Notes under the pieces: generated by a model
Databases searched by the model: none
Seen by the model: only the letters and a program-made list of their open reading frames with translations
What the model was told of the DNA's origin: nothing
DNA from: Sphagnum compactum
Taxonomy: Eukaryota > Bryophyta > Sphagnopsida > Sphagnales
DNA: 64,000 bases
NCBI GenBank assembly: GCA_965153455.1
Contig: OZ234493.1
Coordinates: forward strand, 25,658,213-25,722,212
Direction of reading: 5' to 3'
Shown: positions 48,101 to 59,870 of the stretch, piece after piece
Numbering within the stretch: the stretch's first letter is position 1
Layout of the letters: each line of letters opens with the position of its first letter
Translations under genes and position numbers: made by a program

Positions 48101-50515
48101 TACAAAAATATGTGCTGGTTGTCCTGGCATTGCAGTGTTGAGGGTCTGGGATGTCCTTTTGTTTGAAGGAAATCGCACCATGCTTTTCCGAACTGCTCTG
48201 GCCCTGGTTGAGGTTCATGGTATTGACTCAGCTCCTTTTCCTTTTTGTGTTTCAAATCAGTACTCTACATCCACTGGTAGAGTGCTGGTTGATATGTTGG
48301 TGTTCATGATAGAAGTATATAATTTGGGTTGGTGTGCTTTGTTGCAGCTGGAGCACTTATGCAGCAACGTGATGCTGGGGATGCAGTAGCTCTGCTTCAG
48401 ACCATGGCTGGGGCCACATTTGACAGTAGTCAGTTGATTCTGACTGCATGTTTAGGCTTCCAGTCTATTGATGAGACCCAGCTGCTTGCACTGCGCTCTC
48501 AGCATCGCCCTGGTGTGCTTCTTGCACTCCATGAGCGCTCTCTTGAAGTTAGGGCCTGGCGTGCATCAAGTGGTTTTTCATCCAATAATGGCCTCGGCAA
48601 TGGAAAAACTGATGATGACATGCTTCCATTGTCAACAAAGAAATTGAGCAACAGGTCTACAAAGCAAGTAAATTCACCTGAAGTCAAAGAAGAAATTTTC
48701 AGTGGTGACATACAGGAGCAGGTGGTGATCGGACTATTTGAATCTGCTATATTACCTTGTGCAGTGTTTTGATCTTCATGCTAAGCAACACAAGAGGACT
48801 TGTGTGTGGATGGTCCTCATGTCTATCTTGAGTTGCAAGAGATTCTTTGTTGCTGTAGAGTGTTGATAGACTTTGAGGCAGTTGTTGGAGTGCTCCTTGA
48901 TTAGACTAGTTAAGGTTTTCTGCTCATGTTTGGTTGGAAGGTAGAAGATGGGATGGTGCTATATTATGGTACTTTCATACTCCAAATTATCATGAGGTTG
49001 TGACAAGCCTGAGGTTCTGAACTCTAAGTAATGACTTATACATAAGGCAACCGGTTGGCTAACTGTGCAGGTGGGATGGTTGAAATCAGAGCTCTGCCGT
49101 GCCCTTGAGGATAAGAAGGCAGCTGAACTCAGGCAAGACATGAAGCTCAGCATGTTTTTTTGCAATAGTTTTTTTGTGATGTCTTGCTGGAATTTGAATC
49201 AAACAAATTTGAGCTGGTTGGCAGGGCTGATGAGTTGGAAATTGCCCTAATGGAGATGGTGAAGGAGGACAATCGCCGCTTACTCTCAGCCAAGGTCTTC
49301 TACAGCTTTCTGTCTCTTTGTATTCTATTTTGATGTCTTTAAATTCACTATCCGACTATCATGATTGGGTAAGAGCTGTTCTTGTGCATCTAAGGTGGAT
49401 ATCAACTCAGTTGATATCTGAGCTGTGATGGACTGTGTATATATCATGGGACAGATTCAAGAATTGTCTGTTGAGATTGCTTACTGCAAACACTGTGTTT
49501 TCTTACCCTTTCTGATCAATTGTGCAGTTGGAGGAGCTAGAAGCTGAAGTGGCTGAGTTGAGGCAACAACTGGAGCAAGAACAGGCTTTGAATGCAGGTA
49601 AACTGCTGTCTTGTCATTATAAGACTGGTCGTTGGATTCTTTCCAGCATGATAAAACGGTTAAAGAAGACTTCAATCAAGAACACTTCTGTAAATGGTGT
49701 TGCTGATCAATGCAGGGCAGGACAAAACCACTTATTGCAACCTGTCTTCATGGTTACTGTATGCTTTAGAAAGCTGGAGATTGTATTGTCACAGTGTACA
49801 CACATTGCACTTCATGTCTTGCAAGTTCTTGTAGTAGACTCACAGTTTGACATAAACCATAGCAGTAGAGGTGCAAGTAGTACCTCACACTGTTTGCAAC
49901 AAGCTGCTCATTTGCATGCTGAAAACCAAAGTTTTGATTGTGCAGAAAAGTTGGAGAAGGCAGCTGATGCACTTTCTTCAATGGAAAAGAGAGCAGTGAT
50001 GGCTGAGAGCATGCTTGAAGTCACCATACTCTCTCAAGAAACAGCCAACAGTAAGGCTCATGGCACCGTTAGGTCTACTCAAGATGACAGGTCACAGGAA
50101 GGCATTCATCGTTCTCATAGTTCGCCATCTCCCATGTACAGTTCTCATTCTCTTATATGAGTGCACCATTCATTCTCTGATCACGTTTATCCACAGGGTG
50201 TCTTAGAAACCATAACATGTCTCTAGAATAAAAAGAAGATTATCCTTGTTTTGGTTTGCCTTCTCTGAGAAGGTGATGGTTAGGGAGGAACACAGAGGAG
50301 ATTCCATAAGTATCAAGAGAAATCTGATCTCACCTTGGTGGTTTGTTTTTTGCAGGCAAGATACTAAGCCACCACATGGTAGGAGGGGAAGGAGCATTGA
50401 TGTTTCAGATGTAGTGGATTATTCAAAGCTCGGCAATGGTAATGCTGACACCACTTCTTCACTTAAAGAGCCTGTGACACGTAGGCAGGGCATGTTTGCT
50501 CGTTTCTCACACTAA
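45128..50515 (+). CDS. TBC-domain Rab GTPase-activating protein with C-terminal coiled coil
   Basis: TBC proteins switch off Rab GTPases in vesicle traffic. Sixteen exons join in frame: 45128-45186, 45399-45468, 45604-46059, 46246-46437, 46556-46669, 46957-47015, 47260-47326, 47673-47724, 47839-47931, 48136-48219, 48348-48721, 49071-49132, 49225-49294, 49528-49597, 49946-50090 and 50356-50515, giving 708 residues. The N-terminal block RDMYGFEVRPQHLERYLEYA is plant-typical. The TBC core has both catalytic fingers: IEKDLPR (Arg263) and VGYCQ (Gln297), then MPEENAFW, IIDDYFEGYYSEKMVEAQVD, LGVQVAWVCGPWFLSIF and LRVWDVLLFEGNR. The tail has coiled coils (LEIALMEMVKEDNRRLLSAK, LEELEAEVAELRQQLEQEQ, SSMEKRAVMAESMLE). 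The start was set by the exon that supplies the first two bases of the Arg codon in GSRDMYGF. Which Rab it acts on is unknown. Confidence 0.93.
47424..47580. repeat. Direct duplication in a TBC gene intron
   Basis: TGACCAGTTGACAAGCT followed by GTGTAATGAATCGTATT at about 47424-47472 recurs, diverged, about 106 bases later in the intron 47327-47672. Confidence 0.65.
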
Positions 50516-51731
50516 AATTGGCAAAACAGGACAAATTTTTTGCACGTTGCGGTTTACACTGATATGTTGATTTGTCTTACATTACATCTGTATCATCAGT
50601 GAAGGCAACATATTAGACCAAAACCCATTGCAACAGAATATTCTAACACTAACAAAATTTGATCAGTTGTTCTGCACATCTGCAATTATTCTCAAAGTGT
50701 GTATGTTTAAGTCATGTTTAACACAAATCTGTATGTGGTTAACTCAAATGGAAAGTGTTAAGAAAAAGAGCAAGCTCACCTTCAGTTGTGACAGAAAATG
50801 CATTTTCTTCAGTGTACTCATGTTTGTACTCAGGTTAACTCAAACGATAAGTGTTGAGGGATTTGAAGATAGGAGATATTCACTTGTTCCAATACGTTGC
50901 ACAAGTTTGACATTGCTGAGTGAAATGGATAAGTTAATTGTTAGATTTGGTACCTCGAGTATGTGGAGTTCAACACTGCAGCCAGGTGGGTTGCAATGGA
51001 GGCAGCTGAAGTTCTTCACTTGCAATACATGCTCACTGTTGACAGTGTAACTGTTGGATAGGGCACAGCACTTCAGACACAGATATGCTCAAGTAATAAC
51101 ACATCGTCACATAGCAATGCTGTTTGGTTAAAGGCCAACTACCTATTCTTGCGGTCCACATTGTTGAATTTATTTCTATGTTGAAAGACTCTGATTCATG
51201 AATTTAAAACTTCCCAAACTAAGCTCATCAGACATTGCTCTCTTCCTCTGACAATTAGTAGTCCTTGTTGCAACAGAGCCTCACAAAGAAAGAACCCACC
51301 TTCTCTCCCGATCTCCATGATGAGGACTATGGATTTCAGGTATTTTCCACCTTTTGCAAAAGTAATGCTGCATTGCACCGTGTTCCAGACTTAAGAGTGT
51401 TTTTCCCATCACTCTTTCATCAGTCTATATTTCCAGAAAAGGAATGACGAGTTTCACATATGACAACGCTCAGGCGCTAGGAACTTTTTAACACACTGAA
51501 AACACAAAACTGCACAAGTGGACGCTGCTTGAAGCGTCCTAACTGGTAGAAGCTTTCTCTACTCACAGTCGTTCGCAAATAGATGGCTACAGATATCAAA
51601 ACGCATCGCACACCACCTCTATTCCTCCTCTTCACACACCTTCCTTTTTGTCTGCACATCGTTCAGGGTAGCAAAGCGGGAGCAGACGCAAGCCCCAGCT
51701 TAAGATTGTGGAGGGGATAGGGCAGAATTTA
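50516..51731. other. Convergent 3' regions
   Basis: This lies between the TBC stop and the stop of the minus-strand orphan gene. It probably contains both 3' UTRs. A loosely repeated GTTAACTCAAA plus AGTGTT phrase occurs near 50738 and 50833. No gene was recognised. Confidence 0.45.
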
Positions 51732-52484
51732 CTAGATTGCTTCCCCTGAAGCACGCCGCCTGGAAATCTCGGCGTCCTTCCGACGTAGTGCAGCGGCCTC
51801 GTCCTCAAAGGCGTTTCCAGGGTCGCTATGCCTCGCCGCTTCCTTCTGCGCAACAGGACTGCCCTGTGTACGATCGAAATTCTTTGGATCGACTAATACG
51901 ACGTCATCCTCTTCTTCTGCTTCCCTCGCCAGCTTCCGCTCTCTTACAGCCTTCCCAGACTTACCATACACCTGACCGAAACCATCGTCGCCCGACCGAG
52001 TGCTGTATCCTTCTCCATATGAAGCTGACATATCATCCCTGAAAACATAGAGAAACGGCGGCACTGCGTCACAGATATACTCACAATTGCTCCTTATCAG
52101 ATCCCACACATCGACGCTAACGCACACAAAAACAACCATGGATTGGTCATCAGTTACTTGCACGTACCTGCTGAGAGGATGTTGATCCTTCTTCAGAATG
52201 TCCTGACTCTTCTCGTGCTCAATTCCCTCTCCTTCCATCGGTACCGGCTCCGGTGTCGAGATCGCCCCAACGCTAAGACAACGATAATGTCGAGACCTCA
52301 ACCTTCTGCTGAGACCACCTCGCGCTACAGCACCTCGACGTGCAACTTGCTCTGGCGTTGACAACGGTGACAATTTGGCCGGCGGCGAGAGGCTGGCGTC
52401 AGAGCCTACCACGGTTTGAATAACAGGAATTGGCAAGAGCAATGAGCGCGACAACGGCAGACGCGCAACGAGAAATCGGTGCAT
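51732..52484 (-). CDS. Unknown plant protein with possible mitochondrial presequence
   Basis: Two exons (52484-52168, 52038-51732) encode 207 residues; the intron has a good donor (AG followed by GTACGTG) and acceptor (TTTTCAG). The frame also stays open through the intron, so a retained-intron form would be longer. The N-terminus MHRFLVARLPLSRSLLLPIP is rich in Arg, Ser and Leu with no acidic residue, like a mitochondrial presequence. The middle is Arg-rich. The C-terminal exon starts DDMSASYGEGYSTRSGDDGF and then is charged (VRERKLAREAEEEDDVVLV, DEAAALRRKDAEISRRRASG). I do not recognise the family. The sharp change between exons suggests an unrelated leader exon joined to a conserved C-terminal module. 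Organelle location is inference. Confidence 0.65.
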   Translation of the reverse strand: MHRFLVARLPLSRSLLLPIPVIQTVVGSDASLSPPAKLSPLSTPEQVARRGAVARGGLSRRLRSRHYRCLSVGAISTPEPVPMEGEGIEHEKSQDILKKDQHPLSRYVQVTDDQSMVVFVCVSVDVWDLIRSNCEYICDAVPPFLYVFRDDMSASYGEGYSTRSGDDGFGQVYGKSGKAVRERKLAREAEEEDDVVLVDPKNFDRTQGSPVAQKEAARHSDPGNAFEDEAAALRRKDAEISRRRASGEAI

Positions 52485-53210
52485 CTCAATTATAAATCCT
52501 TCCTTCTTTTCTTCCTTGCTGCCTTGCTCCGATTCTTCCTCCTGTCCTTTTTCCTTTATTCTCGTGGGATGGATATGATTACAACAATCGTGTGCGATGG
52601 CGAAAAGGAGAAAAAACTTGAAGGAAGGGAAAATCGGAAGAGAAACGACGACAGCGAGTGTGACGTGGGGAAGGAGCTTACAGTTTTTCTTGTACAACAA
52701 TAGAAACTCCGATGGAGCGTACAACAAGTGGCATATGCATGGCAGCGGAACAGTGACACTAACTCCGTATTAAATTCCCTAAGGAAAAAAAACGCATCCA
52801 ATGGAACAGGAGTCGTAACACAGTACGCGGCAAGGATTCACAAGACAACGCCGACGGCACTGCGAGTTTCTTCTTCGCATCCCAGGTAGGCTAGCATGCT
52901 CCCTCACACTTGCTCCCCCGAACCAGTCGATCTCAGGCTGCTACAACACAAGCGAGTGACGGACTGCACGGCGACGCGATTGCTACCGTATCGTGCTACT
53001 GTTACACTGTTATCGTTTTTTTTTTCCTGGCGAAATTTCGCCAAATTTCGACCTGAAAATAATGATTTTGACCTGTACAAAGGATTTTTAATGAAAAAAT
53101 GGCACAAATTTCGCCAGATTTCGAAGAAAAAAAAGTCCAAGTTGACAGATGAGAAGTTCTAGTTCTAGCCAAGAATATAGAAGGTTTCTCTTTTTTTTTT
53201 AAATTATTAT
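52485..53210 (-). promoter_or_regulatory. Upstream region of the orphan gene, with a 14-bp palindrome
   Basis: This is the probable promoter and leader, with an AAGGAAGGG-type purine tract on the plus strand near 52620. At 53029-53042 GGCGAAATTTCGCC is a perfect palindrome; its half-site recurs as AAATTTCGCCAGATTTCG near 53105. TTTCGCC-like sites resemble E2F-binding sites, but this is only a likeness. Confidence 0.4.
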
Positions 53211-53609
53211 TTCTTACTTTCATATCTAGAATGTAGCCAAATCTGGCTAAATCAAGTTATAGATGATTACCACTTTAGCTGCACCACCAAAAAAAAGAAA
53301 GAAAGAAAAGCCCTGATTGTGTTGGCTAGGGCGGGTATAGAGCACAGAGCAGTGTGGCAGTGTGAGGGGGCGGTGCTTTGATTTTGTAACAACGGCTGGT
53401 TCCAGTCATCCGAAAAAAATCGCAGTCGGAGAACCGCCGGTTCTGATTATCTGAACCAAAAGAATCAAGAATAAAAAAGAACCTCCACGTCCAGGCAGTT
53501 TTTATTTTCTTTTTTGGTCCCCCAATTTTTTGTGATGTGGCTCAAGTGGTGATCATCCATAAGCGTATTTAGCCAAATTTGGTAATATTCCAAAATATGA
53601 AAGTAGAAA
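53211..53609. mobile_element. MITE with 78-bp terminal inverted repeats
   Basis: The left end 53211-53288 and right end 53532-53609 are inverted copies of 78 bases each, roughly 80% alike by eye. They share TACTTTCATAT, CCAAATnTGGCTAAAT, TTATnGATGAT, ACCACTT and AGC. The interior of about 243 bp has no reading frame and includes GAACCGCCGGTTC. Size, inverted ends and lack of coding capacity fit a non-autonomous DNA transposon. Target-site duplications could not be defined. Single ends occur at 29879-29960 and 37150-37229. Confidence 0.8.
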
Positions 53610-53924
53610 CTCCAAAGCTCCCTTTTCATATTGTAAACAATTGCATCAAATTTTTTTTCAAAAAACTGGAATTTGTGACAGAATATGTTTTTTTTTTAAA
53701 TAATTTTTTGGACTAAATGACGAAAACTCGCCCAAAAAAATTACTACCTCCACATATTCTTAAAACATAATCCAAGAACCATTGGGTCGGGGTATTTGAA
53801 TCATCAAGTTTCATGAAATAATCAATTGTTTTCTAGGCAGTTATTTGACTTTCAAAATAAATTTAAAAACCATGGTTATATATATAAATAGGGTATTTTA
53901 ATTTTTTGATACCTATGGTTGTAT

Positions 53925-54169
53925 TGTGACCTAAAGCATGTCCTATAAATGATAGGACATCCTTAGGGTTTTGCTTTTGGTGACTTTGTTTGTTCTTGAA
54001 CATTGGCGGCAATAGCAATTGGCAGGAGAAATGTTGTTCCTTTGCTAGATCTTTTGTATTGGGTTTGTCTTTGAAGTTTGGTGTGCTAGATGACAAGATT
54101 TATGTGGAGATTTGTATGGAGGATGTGTGATGGAGGTTTTGCAATAAGGAGCATTGACGAAGATATAAG
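53925..54169 (+). repeat. 5' LTR of the gypsy element
   Basis: It begins TGTGACCTAAAGCATG and includes GGCGGCAATAGCAATTGGCA and GATCTTTTGTATTGGGTTTG, all mirrored in the 3' LTR. Confidence 0.8.
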
Positions 54170-55599
54170 CTCAGAAGCTTTGTAAAGAAGGGAAAAGAAT
54201 GAAAAGCTAAATACATTATGTTTAGTTAGGATGTGAAGTGTTTTAGTTTTCTACAAAGGCAACATTGTATCCAAATTATGATTTCCATTGGATAGGAACC
54301 AATGTTTTGCAAATTGTAGAATGGAATGTAGTAGTTGTCTTTTGGGGAGATGTTTTCCTTGACCCAATATTGGAGAAGTTGGAGATGATGACAAAGTCTA
54401 GAATTCACAATCCAATAGGTCCCAGGTTGAATGTTTTGGGGTTGGGTTTCAGTTTCTTGGGTTGGTAATGAGGAACGGAGAATTCCATGTTTTGGGGTTG
54501 GGTTCTAGTTTCTTGAGTTGGAAATGAAGAACGGAGAATTTCCATGTTTTGGGTTTGGGGGAAATACTTCCATTGTTAAGGGAAAAAATTCTGAAGTTAT
54601 GGGTTTTATGTTGCTGCATGATGGGATGATATTTGTCAAGGGACAAGAGGGTGAATCATGAGAGTTTGATCTCCAACATCACTAGTTAGAATTGTCAAGG
54701 TGTAGCATAGTTGTTGTCTAAAGAGTTTATCTATGTTGTTAGTGTGTTGAAGTGGTGTTGATTGCTAAAGTTCATGTTTTAGGGACTTATGAGATTCATA
54801 AGAATCCATGTTGAAGTGGATTTGCCATAGATAATTTTTAGCATGATTGCTGGTGGCAATAAACTTTCCAATTTTGGTATCATAACAATTCTTTCAATGG
54901 AATTAAAGAGTTGTTTCACTGTGGTTTTAGACCATGGTTTGTTGGGATGATTTAAAGAATGTGGAACACAACCAACAATGCAATGGATGATCGTAGGAGA
55001 GAGGCTTTGGAGGAGGCACAACATTGAGATGAAGTTCTAGTTGTAAATGAGTTCGACTTTCCTTTTCTAAAGCAGGGTTAGAGTAGTCATCATGCGACTA
55101 CGAGGGTTCAGGTTGGTGCACATTGTGGGACTAAATCTAGATCGAACATGAGTTGGCAATATGGCTATTCATGTAACACATTCTAACTTTTACTCAAAAG
55201 TTCAAGTTTGGTTGAAAGCTAGTGATGGAATTAGAAGTTGGACAAGAATTGCCCAATAACATACCAAATATTTCTTCTTTGTCGTCTTTGTTTAGCCCAT
55301 TACTTATTGAATTGCATGAAAGAAGTGAAACAATTCTTAAAGTAGGAGATTTATGGGTCCTTGTAGTTATTATTTCATGACATCATATAATTAGGTTTTT
55401 CTTTCTTGGAATTGAATAATTGTTTGCTGTAAGGGATAAGGTAGTGCAAGTAGAACATCATTATTTTAAAGTTTTAATTTGGAGGTTAGGGAAAGATTCT
55501 GAGGGATATGAGCTTGGAATTTTGAACATGAAGATAAAATGCATATGGTTTACAACTGTCTATCGATCTTGCATTGTGTTAAATGATGATCCAAACCAA

Positions 55600-56437
55600 A
55601 ATATAGAACTATACTAGACGAAGGTGGGAATAGGTTAACAGAATGACTAGTCCTAAAGGCATGGATGAATTATTATGGGGAAAAAAATTTGAAGATGTGA
55701 CTGATTAAACTGAAAGGTTAGAGATGGATGCAAAAGTGCAGAACTACAATGAGAATAAACCTCAAGATTGTGCACTTCATCTGAAAGGGAAGGCGAAGGA
55801 ATGTTATTGAGTTTGTTCCTACAAATTGGGCTACCTTGAAAGTTGCCATGGAGAAGAAATATGAAGTCATAAATCCTAAAGAGATCATAATGAAGCTTGA
55901 TGTAGTCAAAAACGGGACAACATGTGTAATTATATTACGATACATTGGACAAACTATTCACTAGAGGAAAAATCAAGGAGGTGGAGCATAGATAGGTTTC
56001 TATCCAAATTAAAACTAGAATTTAAAAAATTATGTGTTGTTGCCAACATGAGGCTTTGTTGGCTATTACTTTGGAGGTGGAAAAAGTGCTTGGAGAATTA
56101 GGGAAAACACCATTTGAACCCTTCAAATAAGAACAAGAAGAATTTATGAATGGAGGAAATGTGAGAATTGAGAAGCAAGCCCAAGTATTTGGTAGTTCCT
56201 TAATCAATTTCTTCAAAAGACAAATAGAATTGTAACCACTAGCAACAATAGGAAGATCTACCAATTTCAATGGGTGCCAAATTTGCAAAGCATCACAAGG
56301 CTATGACTTGTCCAAAATATGCCAACTTTAGGCCAAAATGCCAAAAATGTGGAGGCCTCCATAAGACAAAATTATGGTCTCAAGTGCAACTTCTGTGGTA
56401 GGATGGGACATGTTGAAAATAAATGTTAAAAGAAAAC
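55600..56437 (+). pseudogene. Gypsy gag remnant with zinc knuckle
   Basis: Gag-like fragments rich in stops lead to a CX2CX4HX4C knuckle (CNFCGRMGHVENKC, about 56385-56430). A partial first knuckle (KCQKCGGLHKTKL) lies just before it in another frame, showing a frameshift between the two. These knuckles bind nucleic acid in retroelement Gag. Confidence 0.75.
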
Positions 56438-57510
56438 CTTCATCACAAATTTAACATCTCACAACTTAGTAATGGAAATTGTGCAAAATTCATTCATAAT
56501 TCATATGTTTCACACATTAATATCGTGCATTGGAAACACCTTTGACACACAAATTTATGAGAAGATGCAAAATTTGTGTGACATTCGTTCATTCATAGGT
56601 TCGTACTTCATCTATCAACACATTTATCTATGTGTCAAATGTGTTTTCATAAAAGGAAAAATATCCTTGAGGGGTGTATTCACGATTGGGGTTTTAAAAA
56701 TGAATGGCCTATTTTCAAAGGATTATAAAGGACAAATTTGGATTTGGATTTATATTACATTATTATAGTTATAGTGTATTGTTATATATTAATAAATAAA
56801 ATGATGTCTTGTTAAATTGATAAAAATATTTAAAAATAATTTGGATATTATGTAAATGTCATTTTCATTCTTGTAATTTAACTATATCAAGTGTCTAAGT
56901 TGCATTTTAAAAAATAAAATAAAAAAGAATGCATGAAGTCATACAATTGAATTCAAATTTTTTGTACAACAAAAACATGCCCCTTTCTATTAGAGTACAT
57001 GTTCATTGGATGAACTTGATGAAAAACCAAATCATACAAAAATTTCAAAGTCTTTGAAATTTTGAAGGAAAGGGCTGTAAGTCAAAGGACTCATTTCTTT
57101 AAACATTTGACCAAACAATTATGTTCAATGGGTTCAAAATGTCTAGCTTTAGGTGTAGGTCACATGTGCAAGAAATAATCTTGCCAAAATTATGTTTGGT
57201 TGTCCGTTGAAATTCATTTTGGGATTTCTTGGGATTTTTTGCATTTTTTGTTATAAACCAAAATATTGATACACAATTATGTATGAATGTGAAAACTCAC
57301 CACCATCACATGAATTATCTTAAATTGGACTATTCAATTTTTCTCATTGAAATTTGTTTCAAGTAAATGTTATTTTCCAAAAGTAGCCCCATAAAAGTCT
57401 TGGAGTCCTTTTTCCTTTTTTTGGAACCCCAACCCCAACTATGAATAAACTTTAAGCCCAATGAAAATTATTTTCATTATACCAAATGAATTGGAATACT
57501 TAAAAAGATT

Positions 57511-57910
57511 GTGAAATTGGCAATAATAAAAAGAGATGAAATGTTACAATTAAACCAAGTGGCAACTATTGCATTAACAATTTTTAGTTTGAAAAGAACA
57601 AGCATAAACAAGAATTGCAATAAAATTATTCATCTACTGGTTGAAATGAACAACCACATCATTGAAGGGTTAGTTGATATCGGAGCTTCGATGTTAGTCA
57701 TTGTTGCCAGTGTGGTTAGAGAATTGGGTATTGTGCACTTGGTGATTAGATTAGAATCTTATAGCTTCAAGAGTTGTGACATAAACAATGGGAAGGATTA
57801 GTGATTTTCTAGTTCATGTAGGAGAAGTAATATGTAAAATTGATTTCATGGGCAATGATGCATGTGGTTTGGACTAAATCTCCTTATCAAGATAGGAGTT
57901 GTTGTTGACA
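57511..57910 (+). pseudogene. Gypsy aspartic protease remnant
   Basis: IIEGLVDIGASMLVIVASVV contains the protease active-site motif in changed form (DIGAS where D-S/T-G-A is expected), then VRELGIVHLV. The frame breaks at 57801, and a C-terminal protease fragment follows after a stop. Confidence 0.7.
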
Positions 57911-58829
57911 TTGCGATAATTCATCCAAATACACCATGGGCCAAGAGTTGATGTGTAAGTATTACCATTAAACATGGTGAACATGCTTGAACAAATAAAT
58001 AACCATATAATCACAAACTTTCAAAAGATGCAAATCCAAGACCAACTAAAATTTGGGAGCGCTTAGGGCAAGGGAAGTTTAGGGCAAAGACATCCATTTG
58101 AACCTTTCCAACCATATTAAGAATTTGAGTAATCTGATTTTGAATCAATTCATGATGATGAGGAAAACTTTGATGAAAATGCAAGTGATAATCAACTTAA
58201 GTTGATTATGCAAGAAAAAAAGGACAAAAAAATGGAACTGAATGATCATGGGCTATAATCATTAGTCAGAGATGAAGCTCCTAAGCAAATATTGGCATTT
58301 GAACAACAATCATAAAGACTTATGGAATAATCATCTTCAATTGATGGTGATGATTATCAGGACTTACACAGGTGCGTCAACCTTGATAATTCAAGGGAAG
58401 TAGATAGGTGTCAGTTGAATAATTACATGTGTTGTTGCAAGTTGGTGCAGATGGAGGAAGCACAAAACATAATGAAAGGCAATTGGAACTCAACAAGTGC
58501 TAGGAGGATATAAGGAGTAGGATCAAAGTTGATCTATACTTGGATCCACAAAAATCTAAGGACCTATGGCAATTGTTGATGTGTTTACATGAACAAATTA
58601 GAGTTGGGGTGGTGTTATGTGGGAGAATACTATAATGACACTTAAGGGTTTCCACCTTGTAGGACCACTCCTAACCATCTATCATTCTAGGAGGAGTTTG
58701 AAGTCAATAAGCAAATTCATGCATTGGTTGATTTGAGCAAGATGCATCTTAGTACCTCATAGTATGCTTGCAAGGTTAGGTTACCAATCAAAAAAGGTGG
58801 AACTAGACATTTTTGTTGGGATTACAAGC

Positions 58830-59527
58830 TTTTAAATTTGTAGACATGAGAGATGCATTTCCTATGCCACTAATTAATGACATTTTCAATTAGCTTGGAC
58901 AATCTAAGTATTTTTTTGCCCTTGACCTACATAGTGGCTTTTGGCATATTCGAATGGCGCCAAGGGACATCAAAAAAACTGCAATCATAACAAAATTTGG
59001 GCTTTTTCTATTGGACAATAATGCCATTTGGCTTGAAGAATGCTTTGAGCACTTTCACCCGCACAATGACAGAGGTTTTTCAAGAATGGATGCAATAATT
59101 CTTGAAAGTCTTTGTGGGTGACCTCAATGTACACAATGTTTTTGGGTCTGAACACTTGAAGCAGCTAAACCTGGTGTGGGCAAGACTAGGGGAAGTGAAT
59201 GTCAAACTCAACCCTAACATTTATGTTTTTACAAATAAACACATGAAATTTTTTGGGCATGTAGTTAGTCAAAAAGGAACTATGCCCAATCCCTTGAAGA
59301 TAAAGGCAATGGTGGAGTTTCTTATACTTATGTTTATCATGAATGTTTGTGCATTTTTAGGACTAACTAATTACTACCAAAATTACATTAAGGGGTATGC
59401 AAAAATTGTTTATCCTTTGTTTGAATTAACAAAGAAGGATGTAAATTTCAAGTGGGTTCCCATCTACCAAGGAGTTTTTGAAATATTGAAGAAGGCATTG
59501 GTGGAGGCTACTATATTTTATAGATGA
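58830..59527 (+). pseudogene. Gypsy reverse transcriptase remnant
   Basis: Segments in order are FPMPLINDIFNQLGQSKYFF (with a stop), ALDLHSGFWHIRMAPRDIKK, a frameshifted part, KVFVGDLNVHNVF and FFGHVVSQKGTMPNPLKIKA. The polymerase box that should read F/Y-V/I-D-D is FVGD at about 59111-59122, so one of the two catalytic aspartates is lost. Confidence 0.85.
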
Positions 59528-59870
59528 GACTTTAACAAGGCTGAAATTATACTAGACATGGACTAATCAACTCAAGGGGTGGGAACAATTTTATCTTAAA
59601 AGGATGGGCTCGGTAAGAGCATGTGATTGATTACGCCAATAAAAGACTTTCATTAACACAAAAGTGTTTTCATCCCATGGTAGGAGAGTGTTATGCACTC
59701 ATTTGGGGTATCATGCATTTTACGTAGCACCTACACAAAAACCATTTTACATTGAAAATAGATCATAAACTTTTAAAATAGTTAGCAATGGTGTCAAATG
59801 TTTATGGAAGGCAAGGCAAGTGGACAGATATGTTACAGGGCTAATTTGATTTCAAAATCATACCCAGAAC
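59528..59870 (+). pseudogene. Gypsy RNase H remnant
   Basis: ILDMD, a stop, then STQGVGTIL and HVIDYANKRLSLTQKCFHPM, then GECYALIWGIMHF match the retroelement RNase H pattern. Several frame breaks separate the pieces. Confidence 0.75.
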
